Assembly: GCF_900188125.1 (NCBI RefSeq)
Contig: NZ_FZOW01000001.1
Span: forward strand, 525,368 to 589,367
Length of the DNA: 64,000 bases
From: Rhodococcoides kyotonense
Lineage (GTDB): Bacteria; Actinomycetota; Actinomycetes; Mycobacteriales; Mycobacteriaceae
Direction of reading: 5' to 3'
The notes beneath the pieces were generated by a model that ran no database searches, was not told where the DNA came from, and saw only the letters and a list, made by a program, of their open reading frames with translations. Of the stretch, positions 30,261-39,514 are shown piece after piece. A program made the position numbers and the translations under genes. Each line of letters begins with the position of its first letter. The first letter of the stretch is position 1.

Positions 30261-30878
30261 CTACCCTTCGGACGGGGCCTCGGTGCGCTCCGGAAGCGTC
30301 GCAGGTTTCCATGAAGGCCTTGACTTTTCGTACTCCGCAATGGCGTCTACCTGGCGTAACGTCAACCCGATGTCGTCGAGACCCTCCAGCAGACGCCACC
30401 TCGTGTAGTCGTCAATGGCAAAGCGCACCACCAAGGTTCCAACTGTGACGGTCTTCTCTTCCAGATCGACGAGAATTTCCAGACCCGGCTGCTGTTCGAG
30501 TGCCTTCCAGATCAATTCGACGTCGCTCTGCTCCACTTCTGCGGCGAGCAGACCGGCCTTTCCGGCGTTGCCGCGGAAGATGTCGGCGAAGCGAGAGGCG
30601 ATCACGACGCGAAAACCGAAGTCCGAGAGCGCCCACACGGCGTGCTCTCGCGACGAGCCGGTTCCGAAGTCCGGTCCTGCCACCAGAACCGAGCCCTTGT
30701 CGTACGGACTGTTGTTGAGAATGAAATCAGGATCGTTGCGCCACGCTGCGAACAGACCGTCCTCGAAACCCGTGCGCGTCACGCGCTTCAGATAAACGGC
30801 AGGGATGATCTGATCGGTGTCGACGTTCGAACGACGCAGCGGTACACCGATTCCTTTATGGCTGGTAAAGGCTTCCAT
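30261..30878 (-). CDS. leuD: 3-isopropylmalate dehydratase small subunit
   Basis: A 205-residue LeuD, the swivel-domain subunit that forms isopropylmalate isomerase with LeuC (leucine synthesis). [32 protein letters not shown] and [11 protein letters not shown] are family motifs; the GSSREHA loop binds substrate. It lies 48 bp downstream of leuC in the same operon. Confidence 0.97.
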   Translation of the reverse strand: MEAFTSHKGIGVPLRRSNVDTDQIIPAVYLKRVTRTGFEDGLFAAWRNDPDFILNNSPYDKGSVLVAGPDFGTGSSREHAVWALSDFGFRVVIASRFADIFRGNAGKAGLLAAEVEQSDVELIWKALEQQPGLEILVDLEEKTVTVGTLVVRFAIDDYTRWRLLEGLDDIGLTLRQVDAIAEYEKSRPSWKPATLPERTEAPSEG

Positions 30879-30926
30879 CGAAAATTCTCCTACGTTTGAC
30901 GAAAATTGGTGCAGGTTCGAGGCAGA

Positions 30927-32351
30927 TCAGACGAGATCGGACGGCGACGACAGAGTGCCTCGCACAGCCGTCGCGGCCGCCACCAACGGTGAAACCAGAT
31001 GGGTACGGCTCCCTTTCCCTTGCCGCCCTTCGAAGTTTCGGTTCGACGTCGACGCCGAGCGCTCCCCGACCGCCAACTGATCGGGGTTCATGCCGAGACA
31101 CATCGAACACCCCGCCTGTCGCCATTCCGCACCGGCAGCGGTGAAGATCTCTCCCAGACCTTCCTTTTCGGCCTGCGCCCGAACGCGCATCGAGCCCGGC
31201 ACGATCAGCATCCGGACGCTGTCGGCCACCTTGCGACCGTCGAGAATCTCGGCGACGGCACGCAGATCCTCGATGCGCCCGTTGGTGCACGATCCGACGA
31301 AAACGGTGTCCACCGGAACCTCGCGCAACGGTGTCCCGGCCTCGAGACCCATGTACTGAAGGGCCTTTTCGGCAGCGAGCTTCTCGCTCTCGTCGACCAT
31401 CTCTTCCGGATTCGGCACGCGGTCACCGAGCGGCGCACCCTGTCCCGGGTTGGTTCCCCACGTGACGAACGGCGTCAAAGTCGACGCGTCGATGTGGACT
31501 TCGTTGTCGAAGACGGCACCGTCGTCGGTCTTCAGCTGATCCCACGCGATCACCGCGTCGTCCCAGTCTCGCCCCTGAGGCGCGTGAGGCCGTCCCTTGA
31601 TGTACTCGTAGGTGATCTCGTCGGGCGCGATCATGCCTGCGCGCGCGCCTGCCTCGATCGACATGTTGCAGATGGTCATTCGAGCTTCCATCGACATCTT
31701 CCTGATGGCCTCGCCGCGATACTCGAGAACGTAACCCTGGCCGCCACCCGTGCCGATCTTCGCGATGACAGCGAGGATGAGATCCTTGCTCGTCACGCCA
31801 GGAGCCAATTCACCGTCGACGGTGATGGCCATCGTCTTGAACGGACGCAACGACAACGTCTGTGTCGCCATCACGTGTTCGACTTCGCTGGTTCCGATGC
31901 CCATCGCGATCGCACCGAAAGCGCCGTGCGTCGACGTGTGGCTGTCTCCGCAGACGACCGTCATTCCAGGCTGAGTCAGCCCCAGCTGAGGTCCGATGAT
32001 GTGAACGATCCCCTGATCCAGATTCCCCATGGGATGCAGTCGAACTCCGAACTCCTCGCAGTTCTTCCGCAACGTGTCCACCTGAGTCCGTGACACGACA
32101 TCCGCGATGGGCGCGAAGATGTCCGTGGTCGGAACGTTGTGATCCTCGGTGGCGATCGTGAGATCCGGTCGACGCAGCTTCCGGTCGGCGAGACGAAGGC
32201 CGTCGAACGCCTGCGGGCTGGTGACCTCGTGCACGAGATGCAGATCGATGAAGATCAAATCGGGCTCACGCGAGGCGCCTTCGCCTCCGCCACGTACGAC
32301 GACGTGCTGATCCCACACCTTCTCCGCCAGTGTGCGTGCTGTTCCGGCCAT
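30927..32351 (-). CDS. leuC: 3-isopropylmalate dehydratase large subunit
   Basis: A 474-residue aconitase-family LeuC that binds a [4Fe-4S] cluster and isomerises 2- to 3-isopropylmalate. Cluster cysteines lie in [14 protein letters not shown] and in [31 protein letters not shown] is also conserved. The ATG at 32351 (MAGTARTL) is chosen over the frame start at 32363. Its promoter region, shared with a divergent IclR regulator, contains a 15-bp operator-like motif at 32489-32503. The 5' leader is about 140 bases if the promoter lies at that motif; it shows no leucine-rich leader peptide. Confidence 0.96.
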   Translation of the reverse strand: MAGTARTLAEKVWDQHVVVRGGGEGASREPDLIFIDLHLVHEVTSPQAFDGLRLADRKLRRPDLTIATEDHNVPTTDIFAPIADVVSRTQVDTLRKNCEEFGVRLHPMGNLDQGIVHIIGPQLGLTQPGMTVVCGDSHTSTHGAFGAIAMGIGTSEVEHVMATQTLSLRPFKTMAITVDGELAPGVTSKDLILAVIAKIGTGGGQGYVLEYRGEAIRKMSMEARMTICNMSIEAGARAGMIAPDEITYEYIKGRPHAPQGRDWDDAVIAWDQLKTDDGAVFDNEVHIDASTLTPFVTWGTNPGQGAPLGDRVPNPEEMVDESEKLAAEKALQYMGLEAGTPLREVPVDTVFVGSCTNGRIEDLRAVAEILDGRKVADSVRMLIVPGSMRVRAQAEKEGLGEIFTAAGAEWRQAGCSMCLGMNPDQLAVGERSASTSNRNFEGRQGKGSRTHLVSPLVAAATAVRGTLSSPSDLV

Positions 32352-32488
32352 CGTTACCACCAATCTCTACTTCGCAGTGTCGCGCCGGTGGGCTACGGGC
32401 CGGCCCACGTCGCGTTGTTCGTCGACCTGCGTTCGCAGTGCGCACACTGTGCGAACTCACGATGTCGGTGTGAATTCACGATGTGCGT

Positions 32489-32503
32489 TCCCACTATGCG
32501 AGA
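32489..32503. promoter_or_regulatory. putative leucine-regulator operator, leuC/iclR
   Basis: TCCCACTATGCGAGA (reverse TCTCGCATAGTGGGA). It closely resembles, as I recall it, the CAYATAGTGGGA box of the C. glutamicum IclR-type regulator LtbR, which represses leuCD and leuB. It lies just upstream of the TAGTAT -10 element of iclR, between the divergent genes. Related copies are at 39471-39485 and 47795-47809. Confidence 0.65.
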
Positions 32504-32506
32504 CGC

Positions 32507-32519
32507 TAGTATCGACCTA
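32507..32519 (+). promoter_or_regulatory. -10 element and likely leaderless start of iclR
   Basis: TAGTAT (32507-32512) ends 6 bases before the ATG at 32519. Transcription would start at or next to the A of the start codon, giving a leaderless mRNA, and no ribosome-binding site is visible. Leaderless mRNAs are common in this order. The operator-like motif lies immediately upstream, which suggests autoregulation. Confidence 0.5.
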
Positions 32520-33220
32520 TGAGACAGCATAGCGGCATCGGAGTTCTGGACAAAGCTATGGGCGTTCTGTACGCGGTAGCCGAAGAACCCTGCACGCTCA
32601 GCGATCTCTGCGAACGCACCGGACTGCCTCGGGCCACCGCCCACCGTCTCGCCGTCGGGCTCGAGATTCACCGTCTCGTCACCCGAGATGCCAACGGCCT
32701 GTGGCGTCCCGGGCCCGGACTCGCCGAGCTTGCCGCCACCGCGTCCGACACATTGCTGGACGCGGCGGCATCCGTCCTCCCACGCCTCCGCGAGATCACC
32801 GGCGAAAGCGTCCAGATCTATCGACGCGAGGGATCGGTTCGCGTGTGTGTCGCAGCGATGGAACCCCCGACGGGACTTCGCGACACAGTTCTCGTCGGAG
32901 CGCGTCTTCCGATGACGGCCGGTTCGGGAGCGAAGGTTCTCCTCGCATGGGCAGACCCTCAAACCCAGCGATCGATCCTCCCCGAAGCCGAGTTCGGCGA
33001 ACGAGTTCTGGCCGAAGTCCGTCGGCGAGGATGGGCGCAGAGCGCAGGCGAACGTGAACCGGGAGTGGCGTCGGTCGCCGCACCCATACGCGATGCTGTC
33101 GGCAATGTTATTGCGGCAGTGTCGGTTTCGGGTCCGATAGATCGAATCGGACGACGCCCCGGCGCCCGCTGGGCGGCCGACCTCCTTGCCGCCGCGGAGG
33201 CGATACACAAGCGGTTGTGA
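32519..33220 (+). CDS. IclR-family transcriptional regulator (LtbR/NdgR type)
   Basis: A 233-residue IclR-family regulator. The winged helix-turn-helix is at about residues 20-65 (CTLSDLCERTGLPRATAHRL), and the effector-binding domain follows with LVGARLPMTAGSGAKVLLAW. Position divergent to leuCD matches C. glutamicum LtbR and Streptomyces NdgR, which regulate leucine and related amino acid genes. The motif in the shared promoter supports control of leuCD and itself. The effector (probably a leucine-pathway compound) is inference. Confidence 0.88.
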   Translation: MRQHSGIGVLDKAMGVLYAVAEEPCTLSDLCERTGLPRATAHRLAVGLEIHRLVTRDANGLWRPGPGLAELAATASDTLLDAAASVLPRLREITGESVQIYRREGSVRVCVAAMEPPTGLRDTVLVGARLPMTAGSGAKVLLAWADPQTQRSILPEAEFGERVLAEVRRRGWAQSAGEREPGVASVAAPIRDAVGNVIAAVSVSGPIDRIGRRPGARWAADLLAAAEAIHKRL

Positions 33221-33283
33221 CCGGTCGGGTGTTGTTTCCCGGAACCGAGATACCGAGTAGTTCCTTCTGATAGAAGTGTTGTC

Positions 33284-33781
33284 GTGGGCATGAATCAACG
33301 AGCGCAGATCACGATGACCGACGCCGAGACGGCGGAATTCCTCGAACGCAGTCGCGTCGCGACGCTGGCCACGATCGGCCGCGACGGCGTACCCCATCTC
33401 GTCGCGATGTGGTTCGGGCTTCTGGACGGCGAGATCTGGTTCGAGACGAAGGCGAAGTCGCAGAAGGCAGTCAACATTCGCCGCGATCGACGAATAACGG
33501 TCCTCGTGGAGGACGGCCACACCTACGACACACTCCGAGGTGTGTCGATCGATGGCCACGCCGAGATCGTCGACGGCCCGGACGCAGCGATGAACGTCGG
33601 TATCAGCGTCTGGGAGCGATACACCGGACCGTACTCGGACGACCTTCGACCGATGGTCGAGCAGATGATGCACAAGCGAATCGCGGTTCGCGTCGTCGTC
33701 GATCGAATTCGATCCTGGGATCACCGGAAATTGGGACTCCCGGAGATTCCGCTCGGAGGTTCGACTGCGCAGTATCTGTGA
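33284..33781 (+). CDS. PPOX-class (FMN/F420) split-barrel protein
   Basis: A 165-residue split-beta-barrel protein of the pyridoxamine 5'-phosphate oxidase-like superfamily. The pattern SRVATLATIGRDGVPHLVAMWFG, KAVNIRRDRRITVLVEDG and VSIDGHAEIVDG matches the TIGR03618/F420-dependent-like group common in actinobacteria. Cofactor (F420 or FMN) and substrate cannot be read from sequence; the F420 gene fbiD in this window makes F420 possible. The start is GTG 33284 or the ATG at 33290. Confidence 0.8.
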   Translation: MGMNQRAQITMTDAETAEFLERSRVATLATIGRDGVPHLVAMWFGLLDGEIWFETKAKSQKAVNIRRDRRITVLVEDGHTYDTLRGVSIDGHAEIVDGPDAAMNVGISVWERYTGPYSDDLRPMVEQMMHKRIAVRVVVDRIRSWDHRKLGLPEIPLGGSTAQYL

Positions 33782-33854
33782 TCTTCGAAAATGAGGTGAG
33801 CGCGCCGCACGGTGTGGAGTACGTTCGGACACAGTCGACGCCCTAGGAGTGAAC

Positions 33855-34022
33855 ATGACCCAGTCCGACAACGAGGATCTGAAGAAGAAGTTCCGCGAAG
33901 CGCTGGACAAGAAGAATCACAAGTCCGTCACGGCAACCGACCACAAGGACGGCGGCCCCAAGGTGAGCAACGCTCACGGTCCGGCCGATCACCAGAAGAT
34001 GTTTCGACGCAAGAGCGTGTAG
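33855..34022 (+). CDS. small DUF5302-type protein
   Basis: A 55-residue protein, MTQSDNEDLKKKFREALDKK at its N terminus, highly charged, with Gly/His-rich middle and C-terminal FRRKSV. TAGGAGTGAAC provides a good ribosome-binding site. It resembles the small DUF5302 proteins of Mycobacteriales, whose function is unknown. It has no membrane segment and would be soluble and largely unstructured. A terminator hairpin follows 46 bases later. Confidence 0.8.
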   Translation: MTQSDNEDLKKKFREALDKKNHKSVTATDHKDGGPKVSNAHGPADHQKMFRRKSV

Positions 34023-34068
34023 TCGGTACGCCGCGCGCGGCATACCGGTTGTCTCCACCGACACGCAG

Positions 34069-34102
34069 AAAACCCTCCCACCGCGAACGGTGGGAGGGTT
34101 TT
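34069..34102. terminator. two-way terminator between DUF5302 gene and tRNA-Glu
   Basis: AAAACCCTCCCACC (34069-34082) and its perfect complement (34089-34102) form a 14-bp stem with a 6-base loop, flanked by A and T runs. It can end both the plus-strand DUF5302 transcript and the minus-strand tRNA-Glu transcript. Confidence 0.9.
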
Positions 34103-34112
34103 CTTTCTCTTG

Positions 34113-34185
34113 TAGCCCCGACGGGATTCGAACCCGCGCTACCGCCTTGAGAGGGCGGCGTCCTAGGCCGCTAGACGACGGGGCC
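34113..34185 (-). tRNA. tRNA-Glu (anticodon CTC)
   Basis: A 73-base cloverleaf. Acceptor stem GGCCCCG/CGGGGCT (with one G-U pair), D-arm GTCTAGCGGCCTAGGAC, anticodon stem CCGCC/GGCGG with loop CTCTCAA (anticodon CTC), and T-arm with TTCGAAT. It aligns well with bacterial tRNA-Glu. CCA is not encoded. It lies near gltX, its synthetase gene. Confidence 0.93.
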
Positions 34186-34289
34186 AGGAACTTTGTCGAA
34201 CTTCCAGTTACACTCCGCTAACCACTCGCTGAGTGCTTAGCTAGCTTAACCGGCTCGCGCTCGGCAGCCAAATCGCTGCTTGACGCTTG

Positions 34290-34361
34290 CTGGGGTACCA
34301 GGACTCGAACCTAGAATGGCGGTACCAGAAACCGCTGTGTTGCCAATTACACCATACCCCA
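34290..34361 (-). tRNA. tRNA-Gln (anticodon CTG)
   Basis: A 72-base cloverleaf with acceptor TGGGGTA/TACCCCA (7 bp), anticodon stem GCGGT/ACCGC with loop TTCTGGT (anticodon CTG), and T-loop TTCGAGT. It matches tRNA-Gln. CCA is not encoded. It is 104 bp upstream of tRNA-Glu on the same strand, so both may be on one precursor. Confidence 0.93.
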
Positions 34362-34548
34362 ATGACCTTCTCGAACTGCTCGGTCAGCGTCTCCGCTGCC
34401 CTCTGCACCTCGTTTCGAGCCGTGATAGAGATTAGCAGGGGTCACCCACATTTCTCCAAATCGCCAGCTCAACGCCCTTGTTTCGAGTTCGATGCAGCTT
34501 CCACCACCCCTACGAACCGCTCGAGTAGGCCTGCAGGAGACTCGACGA

Positions 34549-36099
34549 GTGAGCAGCACGAGGGCCAGGCCGGTGAAGATCGTCGTCGCACCGACCGAAC
34601 GCGGCGGAGTTCTGGTGCCGATCGACGACGACGGGACTGCACGTCCCGTCGTCGACTGCGCGGACCTCGCGAAGTCGATGGGCCAGATCGAGGCGGATCT
34701 GCAGCCGCGCTGGATCTGGGAATCCACCGCGCGCACCTATCCGCGGCTACTGGTATCCGGTGTGCGAGTTCAGCGCTGCCACGACCTGACCCTCACCGAG
34801 GCGATCCTCGCGATGCGACGCGGGGAATCGTCGGCCGTCGTCGAGGAGCCCGACGACCGCCCCGGATTGTTCGACACCTTCGACCATCCGTCGCCCGAGT
34901 CGCTCCTCGACCGGTATCGTGCCCACGCCGACGTGATCGACGAATCGCCGGCTCTGCGGCTTCTGATCGCCGCCGAATCGGCCGGGGCGCTCGCCGCGGC
35001 AGAGATGAGTTTCGACGGCCTTCCGTTCTCGGCAGCGCACCACCGCGCTCACCTGGAGGAGACACTCGGTCCGCGCCCGCCGGACGGGTCGCTGCCCCGG
35101 TCGATGATCGAACTCGAGATCGCCGTTGGTGACGCGTTCGGCCGCCGCGTCAATCCCGCTTCTCCGGCCGAAGTCGTGGCCGCGTTCGGCCGGGACGACA
35201 TCGTCGTCGAATCGACTCGTGCTCATGTACTGCGGAAGATCGATCACCCCGCGGTGCCGCTGATCCTGCGGTATCGGGATCTGGCGAAGCTGTTCAGCAC
35301 CAACGGATGGGCATGGACCGACACATGGGTGCGGGACGACAGATTTCGTCCTGTCTACGTTCCAGGCGGAGTCGTCTCGGGTCGGTGGGCGAGCCGCGGA
35401 GGCGGGGCGCTACAGATTCCGAAGGCATTGCGTCACAGCGTGATCGCCGATCCAGGCCACATGCTGGTGATTGCCGACGCCGGCCAGTTGGAACCGAGGA
35501 TTCTGGCGGCCATGTCCCGCGATCGACGGATGATGGACGCCGCCGGTAGCGACGATCTCTACGCTCTCGTCGCCGGAGCGGCGTTCGGCGGCGACCGCGC
35601 CAAGGCGAAAGTCGCGATACTGGGCGTTCTCTACGGTGCGACGTCCGGTGACGCGCGGGCGTTGCTGGCACTGCTTCGCCGACGGTTCCCGGATGCGGTC
35701 GACTACGTCGAACGGGCCGCACGGGCGGGTGAGCGCGGCGAGACGGTCCATTCGTGGCTGGGACGAGCCTGCCCTCCTCCCCCGCCGGAATGGTGGTCAC
35801 ACGGCGATGCACACGCGCGCGGACGGTTCACTCGTAATTTCGTCGTTCAAGCGACTGCATCGGAGTGGGCTTTGTCGATGCTCGCGGAGTTGCGACGACG
35901 CCTGTCGGCCCGTCCGGGAACTGGTGAGCTGGTGTTCTTCCAGCACGACGAGGTCGTCGTGCACACTCGCGAACCCGAGACAGCGCGAGCACTCGTGCTC
36001 GATTCGGCGCTCGCTGCGACGCGACTGTTGTTCGGCGACACCGTTGTTCGATTTCCGATGGACATCGCCGTGCGCGAACGCTACGCGGACCCGGACTGA
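34549..36099 (+). CDS. atypical family A DNA polymerase-like protein
   Basis: A 516-residue protein annotated in actinobacteria as 'bifunctional 3'-5' exonuclease/DNA polymerase'. The C-terminal half is the family A polymerase fold: motif A appears as IADAGQLEPRILA (canonical DYSQIELR), motif B as RAKAKVAILGVLYGA, and motif C as FFQHDEVVVH. The N-terminal part has no clear DEDD exonuclease acids and no 5' nuclease domain. The start is GTG 34549, with AGGAGA 8 bases upstream. It overlaps the convergent yihY-like gene by 19 bp. Catalytic competence is uncertain, and it is not the replicative or main repair Pol I. Confidence 0.8.
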   Translation: MSSTRARPVKIVVAPTERGGVLVPIDDDGTARPVVDCADLAKSMGQIEADLQPRWIWESTARTYPRLLVSGVRVQRCHDLTLTEAILAMRRGESSAVVEEPDDRPGLFDTFDHPSPESLLDRYRAHADVIDESPALRLLIAAESAGALAAAEMSFDGLPFSAAHHRAHLEETLGPRPPDGSLPRSMIELEIAVGDAFGRRVNPASPAEVVAAFGRDDIVVESTRAHVLRKIDHPAVPLILRYRDLAKLFSTNGWAWTDTWVRDDRFRPVYVPGGVVSGRWASRGGGALQIPKALRHSVIADPGHMLVIADAGQLEPRILAAMSRDRRMMDAAGSDDLYALVAGAAFGGDRAKAKVAILGVLYGATSGDARALLALLRRRFPDAVDYVERAARAGERGETVHSWLGRACPPPPPEWWSHGDAHARGRFTRNFVVQATASEWALSMLAELRRRLSARPGTGELVFFQHDEVVVHTREPETARALVLDSALAATRLLFGDTVVRFPMDIAVRERYADPD

Positions 36100-37064
36100 C
36101 CGCCCGAGCCTTGGCCGTCGAAGGTGACGTCGATCTCCTCGAATGCTTTGCTGCGCTGAGCTTCCGCCTGGCCGGTGTAGGTCAGACGATCGCCTTCCGT
36201 CAGTTCGACGTCGTCGGTGAACGGAGTCAACAACGAACGGGGATAGAGCTTGTCGACGCGGACGACGTTGATCTCCACGGCGATCACGACCAACACCGCA
36301 GCGACGTACATGAACGCGAGCAGTCCGAGCACGACCGCGAACACGCCGTTGATGATCGACGCTCGGCTGACGACGTACTTGATGTAGACCCCGCCGAACG
36401 TCTGTAGCAGCTGCCAGATCACTCCTGCCGCAACGGCACCCGGCAGAACATCTCCGATGGAGAGCGGCCTCGCGGTGGCGAGCCGGAACGCGGTGCCGAA
36501 CACGACGATGTTCAGCACGACGACGGCTGCGAGGACGACGGTTCCGCTGATCCGGCCGAAGTATCCAGCGGAACTGATGACGTTGACGGCGGTGATTCCC
36601 AGAACCGCGACACCGACGGTGCTGAGCAACGCGAGTCCACGAATTCGGGCGCGAATCGGATCGGGCCGAAGATTCTTCGGAACGGACCACGCGGTGTTCA
36701 TCGCATTCTGGAATGCCACTGCGACGCCGAGACCGCCGTACAGCGACCCCAGAACACCCACGACGAGACCCAGCGTTCCGCCGCCGATCTGTGCGGGTTC
36801 GCCCACATCCTCGCCGACGATCGGGATCTGGTTCAGCGCCGAGTCCAGAATCTGCTGCTGCAGTTCGGGATTACCCGCCAGAACGATGCCCAGGATCGTC
36901 GATCCCAGCAACAACAGTGGGAACAACGACACGAACGCGTAGTAGGCGATCAGGGCGGCCAGATAGCCGCCCTGATCGTCGACGAACTTGTAGATCACGG
37001 CAAGCGGAAAACCGACCACCGGATGTCTGCGTTGAAACCCGTCCAGCCGATCCGCTGCGCTCAC
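36081..37064 (-). CDS. YihY/UPF0761 family membrane protein
   Basis: A 327-residue integral membrane protein with six likely transmembrane segments (among residues 25-280). GGYLAALIAYYAFVSLFPLLLL, LGSLYGGLGVAVAFQNAMNTAW and VAGVIWQLLQTFGGVYIKY-type motifs are typical of the YihY/Rbn family (once called ribonuclease BN, but not a nuclease). The last 45 residues are a hydrophilic tail. The GTG at 37064 is 19 bases after the gltX stop; the frame start at 37121 would overlap gltX. It ends inside the convergent polymerase gene. The cellular role is unknown. Confidence 0.85.
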   Translation of the reverse strand: MSAADRLDGFQRRHPVVGFPLAVIYKFVDDQGGYLAALIAYYAFVSLFPLLLLGSTILGIVLAGNPELQQQILDSALNQIPIVGEDVGEPAQIGGGTLGLVVGVLGSLYGGLGVAVAFQNAMNTAWSVPKNLRPDPIRARIRGLALLSTVGVAVLGITAVNVISSAGYFGRISGTVVLAAVVVLNIVVFGTAFRLATARPLSIGDVLPGAVAAGVIWQLLQTFGGVYIKYVVSRASIINGVFAVVLGLLAFMYVAAVLVVIAVEINVVRVDKLYPRSLLTPFTDDVELTEGDRLTYTGQAEAQRSKAFEEIDVTFDGQGSGGQSGSA

Positions 37065-37083
37065 CGATTCGCCATTCGTGGAA

Positions 37084-38556
37084 TCAGCCCACGAGGGCGC
37101 GAGCGGCGCCGAGCCGAGCAAGGGTCTTCTCGCGACCGAGGAGTTCCATCGACTCGTACAGCGGCGGGCTGATGTGCGACCCCGTCAGAGCGACACGTAC
37201 CGGCGCGAACGCCTTGCGGGGCTTCAGCTCCAGCCCGTCGATCAGAGCCGACTTCAGCGACTCCTCGAGTTCGGCGGTCTTCCATTCCGGCAGCGCAGTC
37301 AGCGCGGCGATCGTGGCGTCGAGCACCGGCGCGGCGTCGGCGCCGAGGTTCTTCGACGCGGCAGCCGGGTCGATCTCGAAGTCGTCGTCGGCGACGTACA
37401 GGAACTTCAGCAGACCCCAGGCATCGGACAGAACGACGATGCGTGTCTGGACGAGGTCCGCTGCGACCGCGAACTGCGCTTCGTCGATGTCCGCCGGAAG
37501 GTGGCCGTGCTCGGTCAGGAACACACGAAGCCGCGAGCAGAAGTCGGACGGTTCGAGCAGACGAATGTGCTCGGCGTTGATGGCGTCGGCCTTCTTCTGG
37601 TCGAAGCGAGCCGGATTGGAGTTGACCTTGCCGATGTCGAACGCCGCGACCATCTCGTCCAGCGAGAACACGTCGTGATCATCGGAGATACCCCAACCCA
37701 GCAGCGCCAGATAGTTCAGCAACCCCTCCGGCACGAACCCGCGGTCGCGGTGAATGAACAGATTCGACTCGGGATCACGCTTGGACAGCTTCTTGTTTCC
37801 CTGCCCCATCACGAAGGGCAGGTGGCCGAATTCCGGAGTCCGCTCGGCAACGCCGATTCGAACCAGCGCCTCGTACAGGGCGAGCTGCCGCGGCGTCGAC
37901 GACAGAAGATCCTCGCCGCGAAGCACGTGCGTGATGTTCATCAATGCGTCGTCGACCGGATTGACCAACGTGTACAGCGGGATTCCGTTGCCACGCGTCA
38001 GCGCGAAGTCCGGCACGGTGCCCGCCTTGAACGTGGTCTCGCCGCGAACGAGGTCGTTCCATGTGAGGTCGTGATTCGGCATGCGCAGTCGCACAACGGG
38101 TTTACGACCCTCGTCGAGGAATGCCTGCTTCTGATCCGGGGTGAGGTCGCGGTCGAAGTTGTCGTACCCGAGTTTCGGGTCACGACCGGCAGCCTTGTGC
38201 CGGGCCTCGACTTCCTCGGGCGTGGAGAAGCTTTCGTACGCCTCCCCCGCCTCCAGAAGCTTCGCGACGACCTCCAGGTGCTGGTCGCGTCGAAGCGACT
38301 GTCGGTACGGCTCGTACGGGCCACCGACCTCGGGGCCCTCGTCCCACGTCAATCCGAGCCACCGCAGCGCGTCGAGCAACGCGGCGTAGGACTCTTCCGA
38401 GTCCCGTGCGGCGTCGGTGTCTTCGATACGGAAGACGAACGAACCACCGTGATGGCGGGCGTATGCCCAGTTGAACAGCGCGGTGCGGATGAGACCGACG
38501 TGGGGCGTGCCCGTCGGCGAAGGGCAGAATCGGACTCGTACTTCGGTGGAGGTCAT
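37084..38556 (-). CDS. gltX: glutamyl-tRNA synthetase
   Basis: A 490-residue class I aminoacyl-tRNA synthetase. The HIGH-like motif is [20 protein letters not shown] and the KMSKS-like motif is [13 protein letters not shown]-like and zinc cysteines are absent, as expected for this GluRS type. It charges tRNA-Glu and, in organisms lacking GlnRS, also tRNA-Gln, which GatCAB then amidates. gatB lies at 57687 and tRNA-Glu and tRNA-Gln at 34113-34361. The start is ATG 38556 with GAGCGAGAGA upstream. Confidence 0.97.
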   Translation of the reverse strand: MTSTEVRVRFCPSPTGTPHVGLIRTALFNWAYARHHGGSFVFRIEDTDAARDSEESYAALLDALRWLGLTWDEGPEVGGPYEPYRQSLRRDQHLEVVAKLLEAGEAYESFSTPEEVEARHKAAGRDPKLGYDNFDRDLTPDQKQAFLDEGRKPVVRLRMPNHDLTWNDLVRGETTFKAGTVPDFALTRGNGIPLYTLVNPVDDALMNITHVLRGEDLLSSTPRQLALYEALVRIGVAERTPEFGHLPFVMGQGNKKLSKRDPESNLFIHRDRGFVPEGLLNYLALLGWGISDDHDVFSLDEMVAAFDIGKVNSNPARFDQKKADAINAEHIRLLEPSDFCSRLRVFLTEHGHLPADIDEAQFAVAADLVQTRIVVLSDAWGLLKFLYVADDDFEIDPAAASKNLGADAAPVLDATIAALTALPEWKTAELEESLKSALIDGLELKPRKAFAPVRVALTGSHISPPLYESMELLGREKTLARLGAARALVG

Positions 38557-38590
38557 TCTCTCGCTCACGTTCGAGGGCTGTAGTGAAGTT

Positions 38591-39364
38591 CTAGTTCTTG
38601 GCTGCGACAGGGTTCGTCAACGTTCCGATGCCCTCGACGGTGATGGACACCGACTGCCCGGCGACGATCGGGCCGACGCCTTCGGGAGTTCCGGTCAGGA
38701 TGACGTCACCCGGCAGCAGTGTCATGACGGTCGAGATCCATTCGATGATCTTCGGAATGTCGTGCAGAAGGAGCGACGTGCGGCTGCGCTGCTTGATCTC
38801 ACCGTCGACCTCGGTCTTGATCTCGACGTCCGACGCGTCGAGCGAGGTCTCGATCCAGGGACCCAACGGGCAGAACGAGTCGTGCCCCTTCGCCCTGGTC
38901 CACTGGCCGTCGGCGCGCTGGTGATCACGGGCGGAGACGTCGTTCGCGACGGTGTATCCGAGAATCACGTCGAGCGCCTTCGACGCGGGCACGTCCTTGC
39001 ACGGGCGTCCGATGACGACGGCGAGCTCGCCTTCGTAGTGCACCTCGTTCGACGTCGGCGGCAGGACGATCGGCGCGCCGGGACCCACGATGGACGTGTT
39101 GGGCTTGATGAAGATGACCGGGGACTCGGGCGCTTCGCCGCCCATCTCGGCGGCGTGCGCCGCATAGTTCTTTCCGATGGCGATCACCTTGCTCGCGAGA
39201 ATCGGTGCCAGCAGGCGAACGTCGGCGAGCGGCCACTGTCGGCCCGTGAACGTCGGTGTGCCGAAGGGATGTTCGGCGATCTCCTTCGCAACCTGCGCAT
39301 CACCTTCCCCCTCGATACTCACGAAAGCCACACCGTCAGGACTTGCAATTCGACCCAGTCGCAT
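38591..39364 (-). CDS. fumarylacetoacetate hydrolase (FAH) family protein
   Basis: A 257-residue FAH-superfamily hydrolase. [29 protein letters not shown] and [14 protein letters not shown] are family motifs and supply the metal ligands (Glu/Glu/Asp). The sequence is close to the Rv2993c-type proteins often annotated as 2-hydroxyhepta-2,4-diene-1,7-dioate isomerase; the true substrate is not known. It is 34 bp upstream of gltX on the same strand and divergent from the MFS gene. Confidence 0.88.
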   Translation of the reverse strand: MRLGRIASPDGVAFVSIEGEGDAQVAKEIAEHPFGTPTFTGRQWPLADVRLLAPILASKVIAIGKNYAAHAAEMGGEAPESPVIFIKPNTSIVGPGAPIVLPPTSNEVHYEGELAVVIGRPCKDVPASKALDVILGYTVANDVSARDHQRADGQWTRAKGHDSFCPLGPWIETSLDASDVEIKTEVDGEIKQRSRTSLLLHDIPKIIEWISTVMTLLPGDVILTGTPEGVGPIVAGQSVSITVEGIGTLTNPVAAKN

Positions 39365-39470
39365 GTGGAAAGTCTATCGACCCACGTTTGCGTCGCGTCC
39401 GGCCCGTCGACGGACGTGGCACCGGCATCGGTGTAGAGTCTGGGCGAACGTTCACATTACAGGATTGAAT

Positions 39471-39485
39471 GTCCACATAGTGAGA
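39471..39485. promoter_or_regulatory. operator-like motif between FAH and MFS genes
   Basis: GTCCACATAGTGAGA, whose reverse complement TCTCACTATGTGGAC fits the motif found near leuC (32489) and ilvB (47795). It is 30-44 bases upstream of the MFS start codon and about 107 bases upstream of the FAH start. It suggests that the IclR-type leucine regulator also controls the transporter. Confidence 0.5.
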
Positions 39486-39514
39486 TCGTTACCGAGTGAA
39501 ATGGAGCGCGGACC

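Noticed and set aside
32352..32488. A leucine-rich leader peptide upstream of leuC
   Set aside because: I read all three frames of the leader and found no run of leucine codons; only a weak GTGGGC/GCCCAC hairpin is present.
36081..37064. Ribonuclease BN annotation for the YihY-like gene
   Set aside because: The YihY family was misnamed; it is an integral membrane protein without nuclease motifs, and true RNase BN (ElaC type) is unrelated.
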